Of a stretch of 6,880 nt of DNA, positions 1 through 6,391 are shown piece after piece. Position 1 is the stretch's first letter. Each line of letters begins with the position of its first letter. Made by a program: the position numbers and the translations under genes. Under the pieces are notes generated by a model. The model worked only from the letters and a program-made list of their open reading frames with translations. It did no database searches and was not told the DNA's origin. The stretch comes from an uncultured Bacillota bacterium (GTDB lineage: Bacteria; Bacillota_I; Bacilli_A; RFN20; CAG-826). The stretch spans positions 1 through 6,880 of the forward strand of contig CASFWS010000055.1 of the NCBI GenBank assembly GCA_949298295.1. The letters are read 5' to 3'.

Positions 1-1528
<1,528 letters not shown>

Positions 1529-1558
1529 GGTCGTTATTAAAAAGATTTCCCTGCACGC

Positions 1559-1587
1559 ATTATACGCGCGCCCGCTTGAAAAACATA
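1559..1587 (-). promoter_or_regulatory. Probable parE promoter (consensus -10)
   Basis: Reading the minus strand, a perfect TATAAT lies at 1564-1559, about 30 bp upstream of the parE ATG, which would give a leader of roughly 24 nt. The hexamer 17 bp further upstream (TATGTT, 1587-1582) is a poor -35 match, so the call rests on the -10 and its position. The -10 is 11 bp from the -35 of the opposing plsY promoter, so the two polymerase footprints would overlap. Confidence 0.5.
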
Positions 1588-1604
1588 GGTGTCACCCGCA
1601 TAAT
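1576..1604 (+). promoter_or_regulatory. Probable plsY promoter (TTGAAA-17-CATAAT)
   Basis: TTGAAA (1576-1581) and CATAAT (1599-1604) are separated by exactly 17 bp, a good match to the vegetative sigma-A consensus. Transcription would start near 1611, just before the GGAGG at 1617-1621 and 18 nt before the ATG at 1629. This rules against the in-frame ATG at 1605, which would sit at the -10 and not be transcribed. The promoter faces away from parE. Confidence 0.6.
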
Positions 1605-1616
1605 ATGGCGATTTTC

Positions 1617-1621
1617 GGAGG
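1617..1621 (+). promoter_or_regulatory. Ribosome binding site that fixes the plsY start
   Basis: GGAGG lies 7 nt before the ATG at 1629, which is optimal spacing. The other in-frame ATG (1605) and the longer open frame back to 1419 have no such site and would put non-membrane residues ahead of the first PlsY helix. Confidence 0.8.
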
Positions 1622-1628
1622 CAGGGCA

Positions 1629-2342
1629 ATGAACGTTCTCGCTTGTCTTATCACGATGTCGATAGGCTATCTCCTCGGCTCGATACCCACCGGCGTCATC
1701 ATCGGCCGCATCTTCTATCACAAAGACCCGCGGGACTATTACTCGCACAATTCCGGGGGGACGAATGCGGGGCGCGTCTTCGGTCCGCTAGGCGGGGTGA
1801 TCGTCATCGTTCTCGACATCTTGAAGACCCTGCTCGCTTTCTATGTTTGCTATGCCCTCATCCAGTTCACACCATGGGCTACGGAATGGAACCTCTTCGA
1901 CGGCGGGCGATTGGCCGTTTGGCTTTCTCTCTTCGGGGCGACCATCGGCCATTGCTTCAGCATCTTCCTCCGCTTCGGCGGGGGCAAGGCGGTCAGCTGC
2001 TTCATGGGCGCGACCGGCGGTACGAGCTACGTTACGTTCGTCTTTTGCTTCCTCGCCTTCTTCTCGGCCCTTGCCCTCAAAAAGAAGGTCGTGAGCTTCG
2101 CTAGCCTCGTCGCCGGCGGGTTGATAACTCTTTTCGATGTCGTCTTGAGCATCATTGCGGAATGCTGTCAATGGAACACTTCCTATCTCATGTGGGACTT
2201 CGGGACTTCGGGGTGGCTCTCCTTCGGCTGGCAGTGTGCCGTCGCCATTGTCCTTTGCTACCTTGTTTTGGTCGTCCGACACATCCCGAACATCAAAAGG
2301 CTCAGGGCGGGAACCGAGAAACCCGCGCACTGGGTTAAGTAG
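1629..2342 (+). CDS. plsY: Acyl-phosphate:glycerol-3-phosphate acyltransferase PlsY
   Basis: Integral membrane enzyme that moves an acyl chain from acyl-phosphate (made by PlsX) to glycerol-3-phosphate, giving lysophosphatidate, the first committed step of bacterial phospholipid synthesis. The 237-residue product is mostly hydrophobic helices and carries the family motifs in order: GYLLGSIPTGVI (13-24), the SGGTNAGRVFG loop (42-52), DILKT (63-67), the GHCFSIFLRFGGGKAVS block (107-123), KKVVSFASL (152-160), and a C-terminal RHIPNIKRLRAGTE segment. The middle loop reads NSGGTNAGRV where the common form is GSGNxGATN, a variant I associate with Mollicutes-type sequences (from memory). At 237 aa it is longer than the usual 200 or so; the extra length is mainly a loop at about 175-200 before the last helix. 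It is divergent from parE, as in B. subtilis. No convincing U-tract terminator follows. Confidence 0.93.
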   Translation: MNVLACLITMSIGYLLGSIPTGVIIGRIFYHKDPRDYYSHNSGGTNAGRVFGPLGGVIVIVLDILKTLLAFYVCYALIQFTPWATEWNLFDGGRLAVWLSLFGATIGHCFSIFLRFGGGKAVSCFMGATGGTSYVTFVFCFLAFFSALALKKKVVSFASLVAGGLITLFDVVLSIIAECCQWNTSYLMWDFGTSGWLSFGWQCAVAIVLCYLVLVVRHIPNIKRLRAGTEKPAHWVK

Positions 2343-2353
2343 TTTATTAGTAG
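2339..2353 (+). repeat. Left arm of an imperfect 15-bp inverted repeat
   Basis: GTAGTTTATTAGTAG overlaps the plsY stop codon (TAG at 2340-2342). It matches the reverse complement of 2531-2545 at 13 of 15 positions; the two mismatches are an adjacent TA/AT swap. The core AGTAGTTT occurs at 2338-2345 and 2349-2356 and again at 2491-2498. The arms bracket the AT-rich segment, which could mark the ends of a small element or paired operator sites. Confidence 0.45.
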
Positions 2354-2421
2354 TTTTCGGCCATTGACGAAAATTTGATCCTATTTAGCCAATTTTGTAT
2401 GTTTAACACCAATTTTATTCG

Positions 2422-2541
2422 ATGAGCAAATACTTTTTGACTGACGAAATTTTTGTTATTTGTAAAGAAAGGGTTGATATCGGCGCCTATAGTAGTTTGC
2501 TGAGACAAGGATTTACCGCTATTCGATATTCTACTAAATAA
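2422..2541 (+). CDS. Possible 39-residue small protein or gene remnant, unknown function
   Basis: An open frame of 39 codons starts MSKYFLTDEIFVICK and ends YSTK-TAA. Its residue composition is ordinary for a protein (alternating hydrophobic and charged, one cysteine), and it fills most of the space between the inverted-repeat arms. Against it: no Shine-Dalgarno precedes the ATG (upstream is CACCAATTTTATTCG), the codons are AT-rich unlike every neighbouring gene, and I do not recognise a family. It could be a translated micro-ORF on transferred DNA, the remnant of a larger gene, or chance in AT-rich DNA. No function is proposed. Confidence 0.2.
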   Translation: MSKYFLTDEIFVICKERVDIGAYSSLLRQGFTAIRYSTK

Positions 2542-2545
2542 CTAC
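2531..2545 (-). repeat. Right arm of the imperfect inverted repeat
   Basis: CTACTAAATAACTAC on the plus strand (reverse complement GTAGTTATTTAGTAG) pairs with 2339-2353 across 177 bp. G+C rises clearly just after it, from roughly 28-43% before to nearly 60% by 2581-2640. The repeat is AT-rich and short, so chance cannot be excluded. Confidence 0.45.
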
Positions 2546-2608
2546 TACCGGTATCTTGCCATTCCGTTGCACCGCTGCTCCCTGAACATCGACTTGAGGC
2601 AGCTCATA

Positions 2609-2626
2609 ACGGTCGGCCGAGACCGT
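2609..2626. other. Small hairpin, perfect 6-bp stem, in the intergenic region
   Basis: ACGGTC (2609-2614) and GACCGT (2621-2626) pair around the loop GGCCGA. No U-tract follows on either strand, so this is not a convincing intrinsic terminator. It may be a protein-binding dyad or incidental. Confidence 0.3.
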
Positions 2627-2722
2627 CTTGCTTCCCCTGATCATTCTCTACTCGCTCATGGCAACATGTCGTCAACCAATCAGCGTTCTGAAAAGCTCGT
2701 GTCACTCACCGCGTGCGCGCGT

Positions 2723-2745
2723 GATACAATTTGAAAACAAAGGAG
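2723..2745 (+). promoter_or_regulatory. Probable extended -10 promoter and Shine-Dalgarno of the redox operon
   Basis: TGATACAAT (2722-2730) fits the extended -10 form TGnTAtAAT; the -35 region (around 2700-2707, TCACTC) is poor, as is tolerated with extended -10 promoters. AAAGGAG follows at 2739-2745. Its 13-nt distance to the ATG at 2759 is longer than usual, but no start codon lies closer in frame, and the ATG directly precedes the flavoprotein's first beta strand. Transcription from this promoter would begin near 2737, almost at the SD, giving a very short leader. Confidence 0.45.
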
Positions 2746-2758
2746 TCTCATAGAGCCA

Positions 2759-4273
2759 ATGAACAAATACGATGCTGTCGTCATCGGTGCCGGCAATGGC
2801 GGCCTTGTCGCTGCGATAAGGCTTCTCCAAAGCGGGGCCAAGGTCCTGCTCGTGGAACGCCATAACCTCCCCGGTGGCTTCGCTACCAGCTTCCGGCGCG
2901 GCCGCTTCGAGTTCGAAGCCTCCCTCCACGAACTGAACGATTTCGGAAAGGACGGGGGCGACGTCCGCGACCTCTTCGACAGTCTTGGCGTCACCGACAA
3001 GATCGAATGGGTTTCCATCCCCGAGGCCTATCGGGTCATTTGCCCGAACGAAAGCCTCGACGCCACGATGCCTTTCGGTATCAAGGCCTTTATCGACAAA
3101 ATGGAAGAATGCGTTCCGGGCTCGCGCCCCTCGATGGAGCGTTTCTTCGCCCTCGCCGAGGAAATCCGGAAAGCCCAAGCCTACACGAACGCCCAAAACG
3201 GGGTCATCGAATCCTCGTATATGGTCAAGAATTTCGGCAACTACGTCCGGTGCGGTTCCTACTCGGTCAAGGAAGTCCTCCAGACGCTCAAGATGCCGAA
3301 GAAGGCCCAGGACATCCTCAGTGCCTACTGGTGCTATCTCGGCGCCAAGCTGAGCGACATGTCCTTCATCCACTACGCCTCGATGGTCCTTCGCTACATT
3401 GACCGCGGGGTCATGATGCCGAAAGGCCGTTCCCACGAGATTTCCCTCGCCATGTGCGAGAAGATCCACGAACTCGGCGGCGACATTTGGTTCAACACCG
3501 CCGCCGAGAAGATTCTCACTGACCGGGAAGGAGCCGTCTCCGGCGTCCTCCTCGACGACGGGCGGACCATCGAGACGCGCCATGTCGTGGCCAACGTCGA
3601 GCCGACAATCGTCTACGGGCGGATGATGGATAACGTCCCGGAAAAGATCGTCCGGGCGACCAATGCCCGGAAGCTGGCCGGCCGCGGCTTCAGCATCTTC
3701 CTCGGGCTGAACAAGAGCCCGGACGAACTTGGGATCGCCAACCACAACTACTTCCTCTACGACACGAGCGACACCGACCGGCAGTACGACTTGATGAAGG
3801 GCCTCGATAACGCCGCCCAAGCCACCGTCTGCCTCAACCGCGCCTATCCCGATTGCTCGCCGAAAGGGACGACGATCATGTACTTCACCACCCTCTTCAT
3901 GGAGGATGTCTGGGGCAAAGTGAAGCCCGAAGACTACTTCAGGACCAAAGAAGAGGTCGCCCGCCGCCTCATCGAGCGCTTCGAAAAGTTCACCGGGGCC
4001 AAGATCCAAGATAGCATCGAGCAAATCTCCATCGCGACCCCGATGACCTACGCCCGCTACGGGGGCCACCCGGAAGGCGGCATCTACGGCTACGAGTCGA
4101 AGTACGACGACGGCCTCACCGCCCGCCTCCTCATGATGAAGGAGGACCGGATGACCAAAGGCTTACGCTTCTGCGGCGGCTCGGCCATGCGGCTGAGCGG
4201 CTATTCGAGCGCCTATTTCTCCGGGGATATCTCGGGCCGGCAGACATCCGGCGACATCAAGCGAGGTGAATGA
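2759..4273 (+). CDS. FAD/NAD(P)-dependent oxidoreductase of the phytoene desaturase / retinol saturase family (COG1233-like)
   Basis: The 504-residue soluble flavoprotein opens with a dinucleotide-binding Rossmann motif, YDAVVIGAGNGGL (4-16), followed by the ribose-binding acidic residue in LLVERHNLPGG (E33) and the ATSFRRGRFEFE segment typical of CrtI-type proteins. RYGGHPEGGIYGYE (433-446) and the C-terminal FAD-contacting segment GLRFCGGSAMRLSGYSSAYF (468-487) complete the signature, so the gene is full length. The family includes phytoene desaturases and all-trans-retinol 13,14-reductases, which remove or add hydrogen at polyene double bonds. No phytoene synthase or other carotenoid gene is nearby, so the substrate is unknown and carotenoid synthesis should not be assumed. 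Its stop codon overlaps the start region of the next gene (ATGA at 4270-4273). With a NAD(P)H-to-[2Fe-2S] reductase as partner, a reductase (saturase) direction seems more likely than desaturation; this is inference. Confidence 0.85.
   Translation: MNKYDAVVIGAGNGGLVAAIRLLQSGAKVLLVERHNLPGGFATSFRRGRFEFEASLHELNDFGKDGGDVRDLFDSLGVTDKIEWVSIPEAYRVICPNESLDATMPFGIKAFIDKMEECVPGSRPSMERFFALAEEIRKAQAYTNAQNGVIESSYMVKNFGNYVRCGSYSVKEVLQTLKMPKKAQDILSAYWCYLGAKLSDMSFIHYASMVLRYIDRGVMMPKGRSHEISLAMCEKIHELGGDIWFNTAAEKILTDREGAVSGVLLDDGRTIETRHVVANVEPTIVYGRMMDNVPEKIVRATNARKLAGRGFSIFLGLNKSPDELGIANHNYFLYDTSDTDRQYDLMKGLDNAAQATVCLNRAYPDCSPKGTTIMYFTTLFMEDVWGKVKPEDYFRTKEEVARRLIERFEKFTGAKIQDSIEQISIATPMTYARYGGHPEGGIYGYESKYDDGLTARLLMMKEDRMTKGLRFCGGSAMRLSGYSSAYFSGDISGRQTSGDIKRGE
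4263..4269 (+). promoter_or_regulatory. Shine-Dalgarno inside the upstream gene that sets the start of the iron-sulfur reductase
   Basis: GAGGTGA matches the anti-SD over 7 bases and lies within the last codons of the flavoprotein gene. It is 6 nt from the ATG at 4276 but directly abuts the ATG at 4270. Spacing favours 4276 as the start, though the ATGA overlap at 4270 is also a classical coupling arrangement. Confidence 0.6.
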
Positions 4274-4275
4274 GC

Positions 4276-5430
4276 ATGGCTTACAAATTCAAACGGCAGA
4301 TTTTCTCCTTCCTCGACCTCATCCGCTTCACCAAGATCGTTCCCAAGCGGAGGAAAATGCTCGAAGAAGGCTCCCCGGCCCCGCTTCCGACGACCGACGC
4401 GGTAACCGAGACGATGAAAGTCCTCCATCCTTCCCGCCTCGAGGGAACTCTCCTCGAAAGGAAGGAGGTCGCGCCCGGCTTCCATTCCTTCGTCTTTGCC
4501 ATCGACCGTCCCCTCTTCTTCGAAAGCGGGAGCTATGTGACCCTCGGCTGCCCCATCGGCAAAAGCTACGCCTCGCGGCCTTACGCCATTGCCTCGAGCC
4601 CCTTTACGGCCCTCCGCGAGAAGAAAATCGAACTCATGATCAAAAAGGCCGGCTTCTTCTCGACCTACATGATCGAAGAGGCCAAGCCGGGCGATACCTT
4701 CAACATCCACGGCCCCTTTGGGGACTTCTCTTACGAATCGCTCCGCGACCAAAAGGACGTCGTCGCCCTGGCTGGCGGAAGCGGGATTGCCCCCTTCCTC
4801 TCGATGGCCCGTTCCCTCAAGGAAGGGTCGTCCTCAGGCTACCGTCTCCATATCTTCTACGGGACGAAAACGCTCAAGGACATCGCTTGCAAGGAGGAAC
4901 TCGATAGTCTCGGGAAGGAGCCGAACATCGAGGTCACCTACGTCCTCGAGGAAAAGACCGAAGGCTATCCATACGGCTATATCGACCGCCGTCTCCTTGC
5001 CGCGCGGGCCCCGAAAGCCTTCACGGCCTTCATCTCCGGGCCGAACCAGATGATCGCCTTCGCGAGGGAAGAGCTTTCCGCCCTTGGCCTTGAGGAAAAG
5101 GACATCATTGCCGAGCCCAATCCCATCGGCTCCCGGGCCGGGGAAGGGAAAGCCTACCGCCTCGTGGTCCACGTCAAGGACGCCGTCTACGAAACCAAGG
5201 CAAAGGACAGCGAAACCATCCTCACCGCTCTTGAACGGGCGGCCATCAAGGCCCCCTCGGCTTGCCGGGCCGGCGGCTGCGGCTATTGCCACGCCCGCCT
5301 CATCAAAGGCAAGTTCACCATCTGGGGTGCCGACAAGCGGCGGCTCGCCGATGCCAAATTCGGCTACTTCCACCCCTGCGTCTCCTTCCCCGATAGCGAC
5401 CTCGAGATCGAGATTCCGCCGGCCAAGTAA
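4276..5430 (+). CDS. Ferredoxin-NAD(P)H reductase-like FAD protein with C-terminal plant-type [2Fe-2S] domain
   Basis: Electron-transfer flavoprotein of the FNR/PaaE/Hcr kind. Numbering from the ATG at 4276 (384 aa): residues 1-55 are a basic N-terminal extension with no recognised domain. The FAD beta-barrel follows, with the flavin motif RPYAIASSP (101-109). The NAD(P) domain has GGSGIAPF (167-174) and a C-terminal SGPNQM (254-259). The last 90 residues are a ferredoxin domain with the cluster pattern C330-x4-C335-x2-C338 in ACRAGGCGYC and C368 in FHPCVSF, so all four [2Fe-2S] ligands are present. Expected role: take hydride from NADH or NADPH and pass single electrons through FAD and [2Fe-2S] to a partner. 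The overlapping upstream flavoprotein is the obvious candidate, since no oxygenase component is present here. There is no own promoter; expression depends on the upstream gene. The gene is followed 12 bp later by a strong terminator. The start at 4270 (two residues longer) is possible. Confidence 0.88.
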   Translation: MAYKFKRQIFSFLDLIRFTKIVPKRRKMLEEGSPAPLPTTDAVTETMKVLHPSRLEGTLLERKEVAPGFHSFVFAIDRPLFFESGSYVTLGCPIGKSYASRPYAIASSPFTALREKKIELMIKKAGFFSTYMIEEAKPGDTFNIHGPFGDFSYESLRDQKDVVALAGGSGIAPFLSMARSLKEGSSSGYRLHIFYGTKTLKDIACKEELDSLGKEPNIEVTYVLEEKTEGYPYGYIDRRLLAARAPKAFTAFISGPNQMIAFAREELSALGLEEKDIIAEPNPIGSRAGEGKAYRLVVHVKDAVYETKAKDSETILTALERAAIKAPSACRAGGCGYCHARLIKGKFTIWGADKRRLADAKFGYFHPCVSFPDSDLEIEIPPAK

Positions 5431-5442
5431 GCATCCAAACGG

Positions 5443-5472
5443 GCGAGGGGCCTTCTAGCCCCTCGCTTTTTT
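5443..5472 (+). terminator. Intrinsic terminator of the redox operon
   Basis: GCGAGGGGC (5443-5451) pairs perfectly with GCCCCTCGC (5458-5466) around the loop CTTCTA, followed at once by TTTTTT (5467-5472). A 9-bp GC-rich stem with six U residues is a textbook Rho-independent terminator. It begins 12 bp after the stop codon. Confidence 0.93.
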
Positions 5473-5486
5473 CGTGGATGATAACG

Positions 5487-5512
5487 AAAAACCGCCCGCG
5501 CGAGGCGGGCGG
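5487..5512 (-). terminator. Intrinsic terminator of the efp-yneF transcript
   Basis: On the minus strand CCGCCCGC pairs with GCGGGCGG (plus-strand arms 5505-5512 and 5492-5499) around a 5-nt loop, followed by five U residues (AAAAA at 5487-5491 on the plus strand). It lies 19 bp beyond the yneF stop and is tail-to-tail with the plus-strand terminator, insulating the two convergent units. Confidence 0.9.
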
Positions 5513-5531
5513 GAGGGAACAAGGGAAGAAG

Positions 5532-5756
5532 CTATTGGTTCTTCTTCATGTTGTTCATGACTTGGCGGATCTGCGCCTCGGAAGGCTTCCGGCCCATCGA
5601 CATGAACATCGCCCTGATCATGTTCTCGTTGATCGGGGGATTCTTCTTCAGCTCCCGCTTCATGAGGGAACGGGCCCCGAAGAAGCCGGCGACGGCCCCG
5701 ACGAGGAGAACACCGATGAGAATGAGGACGAAGGCCCAGATTTCTAGGTTGACCAT
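5532..5756 (-). CDS. yneF: UPF0154 (YneF-like) small membrane protein
   Basis: A 74-residue protein with one N-terminal transmembrane segment (about 6-27, glycine-rich, ending GAVAGFFGAR). A short basic stretch (KRELKK) follows, then a cytosolic tail with the family signature NPPINE (39-44), MIRAMFMSMGRKPSE (46-60) and a terminal IRQVMNNM helix. These blocks match the UPF0154/YneF family of Bacilli and Mollicutes, whose biochemical role is not known to me; length is normal. The ATG is 5 bp after the efp stop, with a possible SD (AGAGGG) in the last efp codons, so translation is probably coupled to efp. Positive residues after the helix predict an N-out, C-in anchor. The conserved Pro-Pro in NPPINE is the kind of dipeptide EF-P helps to translate, though the family has it regardless of context. 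Confidence 0.88.
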   Translation of the reverse strand: MVNLEIWAFVLILIGVLLVGAVAGFFGARSLMKRELKKNPPINENMIRAMFMSMGRKPSEAQIRQVMNNMKKNQ

Positions 5757-5761
5757 CGGCC

Positions 5762-6319
5762 TTAGGCCCTCTTGTCGTACTTCCCGGTCGTCGTGTCGAC
5801 GAGGACTTTCTCCCCGACGTTGATGAAGAGAGGCACCCGGATGGTAAGGCCGGTCTCAAGGACGGCGTCTTTGCTGCCGCCGTTGGTCACGGTGTCCCCG
5901 CGGGTCCCCGGCTCCGTCTCGGTGACGGTCAATGCGACTTTGCTCGGGAGGTCGACGCCGAGGATTTCCTCGTCGTAGAAGGAGACGCTCACCTCGCCGT
6001 TGGGGGCCAAGTACTTGATGACGTCGTCCATCCCGGTCTTCGGGAGCTCGACCTGCTCGTAGGTGTTCGGGTCCATGAAGACGAGGCTCACGCCATCGTC
6101 GTAGAGGTATTGCATGGTCCGCTTGGTGACGGACACCTGCTCGACGTTGTAGCCGCTATTGCGGGCCAGTTCGGTGATGGCCCCGGTCCGGACATTGCGG
6201 ACCTTGACCTTGGCGACCATCTTCCGCATGGCCGTCTTGTTGAGGAGGATGTCGATGCACTGATAGAGCGTTCCTTCGTCCTCGAAGTAATTGCCTGGCC
6301 TCAGTTCTGTTACGTTCAT
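5762..6319 (-). CDS. efp: Elongation factor P, with an atypical tip loop
   Basis: EF-P binds near the ribosomal P/E site and promotes peptide bond formation at polyproline stalls. The 185-residue length is normal for three beta-barrel domains: KOW-like domain I (about 1-62), the OB domain II (about 66-125, starting MQYLYDDG) and domain III with the signature KDAVLETGLTIRVP (150-163) and GEKVLVDTTTGKY (169-181). The oddity is the domain I tip. Where E. coli has VKPGKGQAF with the modified K34, this protein has LLNKTAMRKMV (25-35). Aligning the following K-V-R-N strand puts Met31 at the K34 position, with Arg32 and Lys33 next to it. So the PGKG tip is absent, and any modification must use a different residue or none. 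The start has an excellent AAAAGGAG site 8 nt upstream. A YeiP-type paralogue is a less likely reading. Confidence 0.93.
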   Translation of the reverse strand: MNVTELRPGNYFEDEGTLYQCIDILLNKTAMRKMVAKVKVRNVRTGAITELARNSGYNVEQVSVTKRTMQYLYDDGVSLVFMDPNTYEQVELPKTGMDDVIKYLAPNGEVSVSFYDEEILGVDLPSKVALTVTETEPGTRGDTVTNGGSKDAVLETGLTIRVPLFINVGEKVLVDTTTGKYDKRA

Positions 6320-6346
6320 TGTTGTTGCTCCTTTTGTCCGCTAGGT

Positions 6347-6375
6347 ATTCTACGCTTCAAAGAAGCGTCTATCCA
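6347..6375 (-). promoter_or_regulatory. Possible efp promoter (TGGATA-17-TAGAAT)
   Basis: On the minus strand TGGATA (6375-6370) and TAGAAT (6352-6347) are 17 bp apart, with 4/6 and 5/6 matches to consensus. Transcription would begin near 6340, leaving a leader of about 20 nt with AAAAGGAG at 6335-6328. The spacer is almost entirely the dyad at 6352-6368. The alternative is read-through from the upstream hydrolase gene. Confidence 0.4.
6352..6368. repeat. Perfect 7-bp inverted repeat between hydrolase gene and efp
   Basis: ACGCTTC and GAAGCGT flank AAA, a perfect dyad that fills the spacer of the proposed efp promoter and touches its -10. On the minus-strand transcript it would be a tight hairpin with loop UUU, but no U-tract follows, so it is not an ordinary terminator. 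An operator for a dimeric repressor or a processing hairpin would both fit. Confidence 0.5.
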
Positions 6376-6391
6376 CCCCCAAAGCCCCGGG

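Larger units (their letters stand above)
2343..2758. other. 416-bp intergenic region with an AT-rich half and a GC-normal half
   Basis: No confident gene is present. The first part (2341-2460) is about 28% G+C by hand count, less than half the level in neighbouring genes. It also holds short direct repeats: TGACGAAA at 2365-2372 and 2442-2449, and CCAATTTT at 2389-2396 and 2409-2416, the second pair exactly 20 bp apart. From about 2545 composition returns towards normal, and several short frames stay open on both strands without a good start or RBS, which would fit remnants. An 18-nt hairpin lies at 2609-2626. The last 40 bp carry the promoter and RBS of the next gene. Confidence 0.7.

Noticed and set aside
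2609..2626. Hairpin as a terminator for plsY
   Set aside because: The stem is only 6 bp, 267 bp past the stop codon, and not followed by a U-tract.
2343..2758. CRISPR array, tRNA, tmRNA or riboswitch in the gene-free stretch
   Set aside because: No regularly spaced repeats longer than 15 bp, no cloverleaf or CCA end, and no riboswitch core that I can recognise by eye.
2702..4069. 455-codon open frame on the minus strand
   Set aside because: Antisense shadow of the flavoprotein gene, caused by the strong C preference at third codon positions; no RBS or motif.
2759..4273. Calling the flavoprotein crtI and inferring carotenoid synthesis
   Set aside because: The family is broad and no phytoene synthase, squalene/dehydrosqualene or other carotenoid gene is visible; the reductase partner points elsewhere.
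4266..4907. 213-codon plus-strand frame overlapping the reductase start
   Set aside because: Out of frame with the reductase, which has intact FAD, NAD(P) and [2Fe-2S] motifs; the shadow product is arginine/proline-rich and not protein-like.
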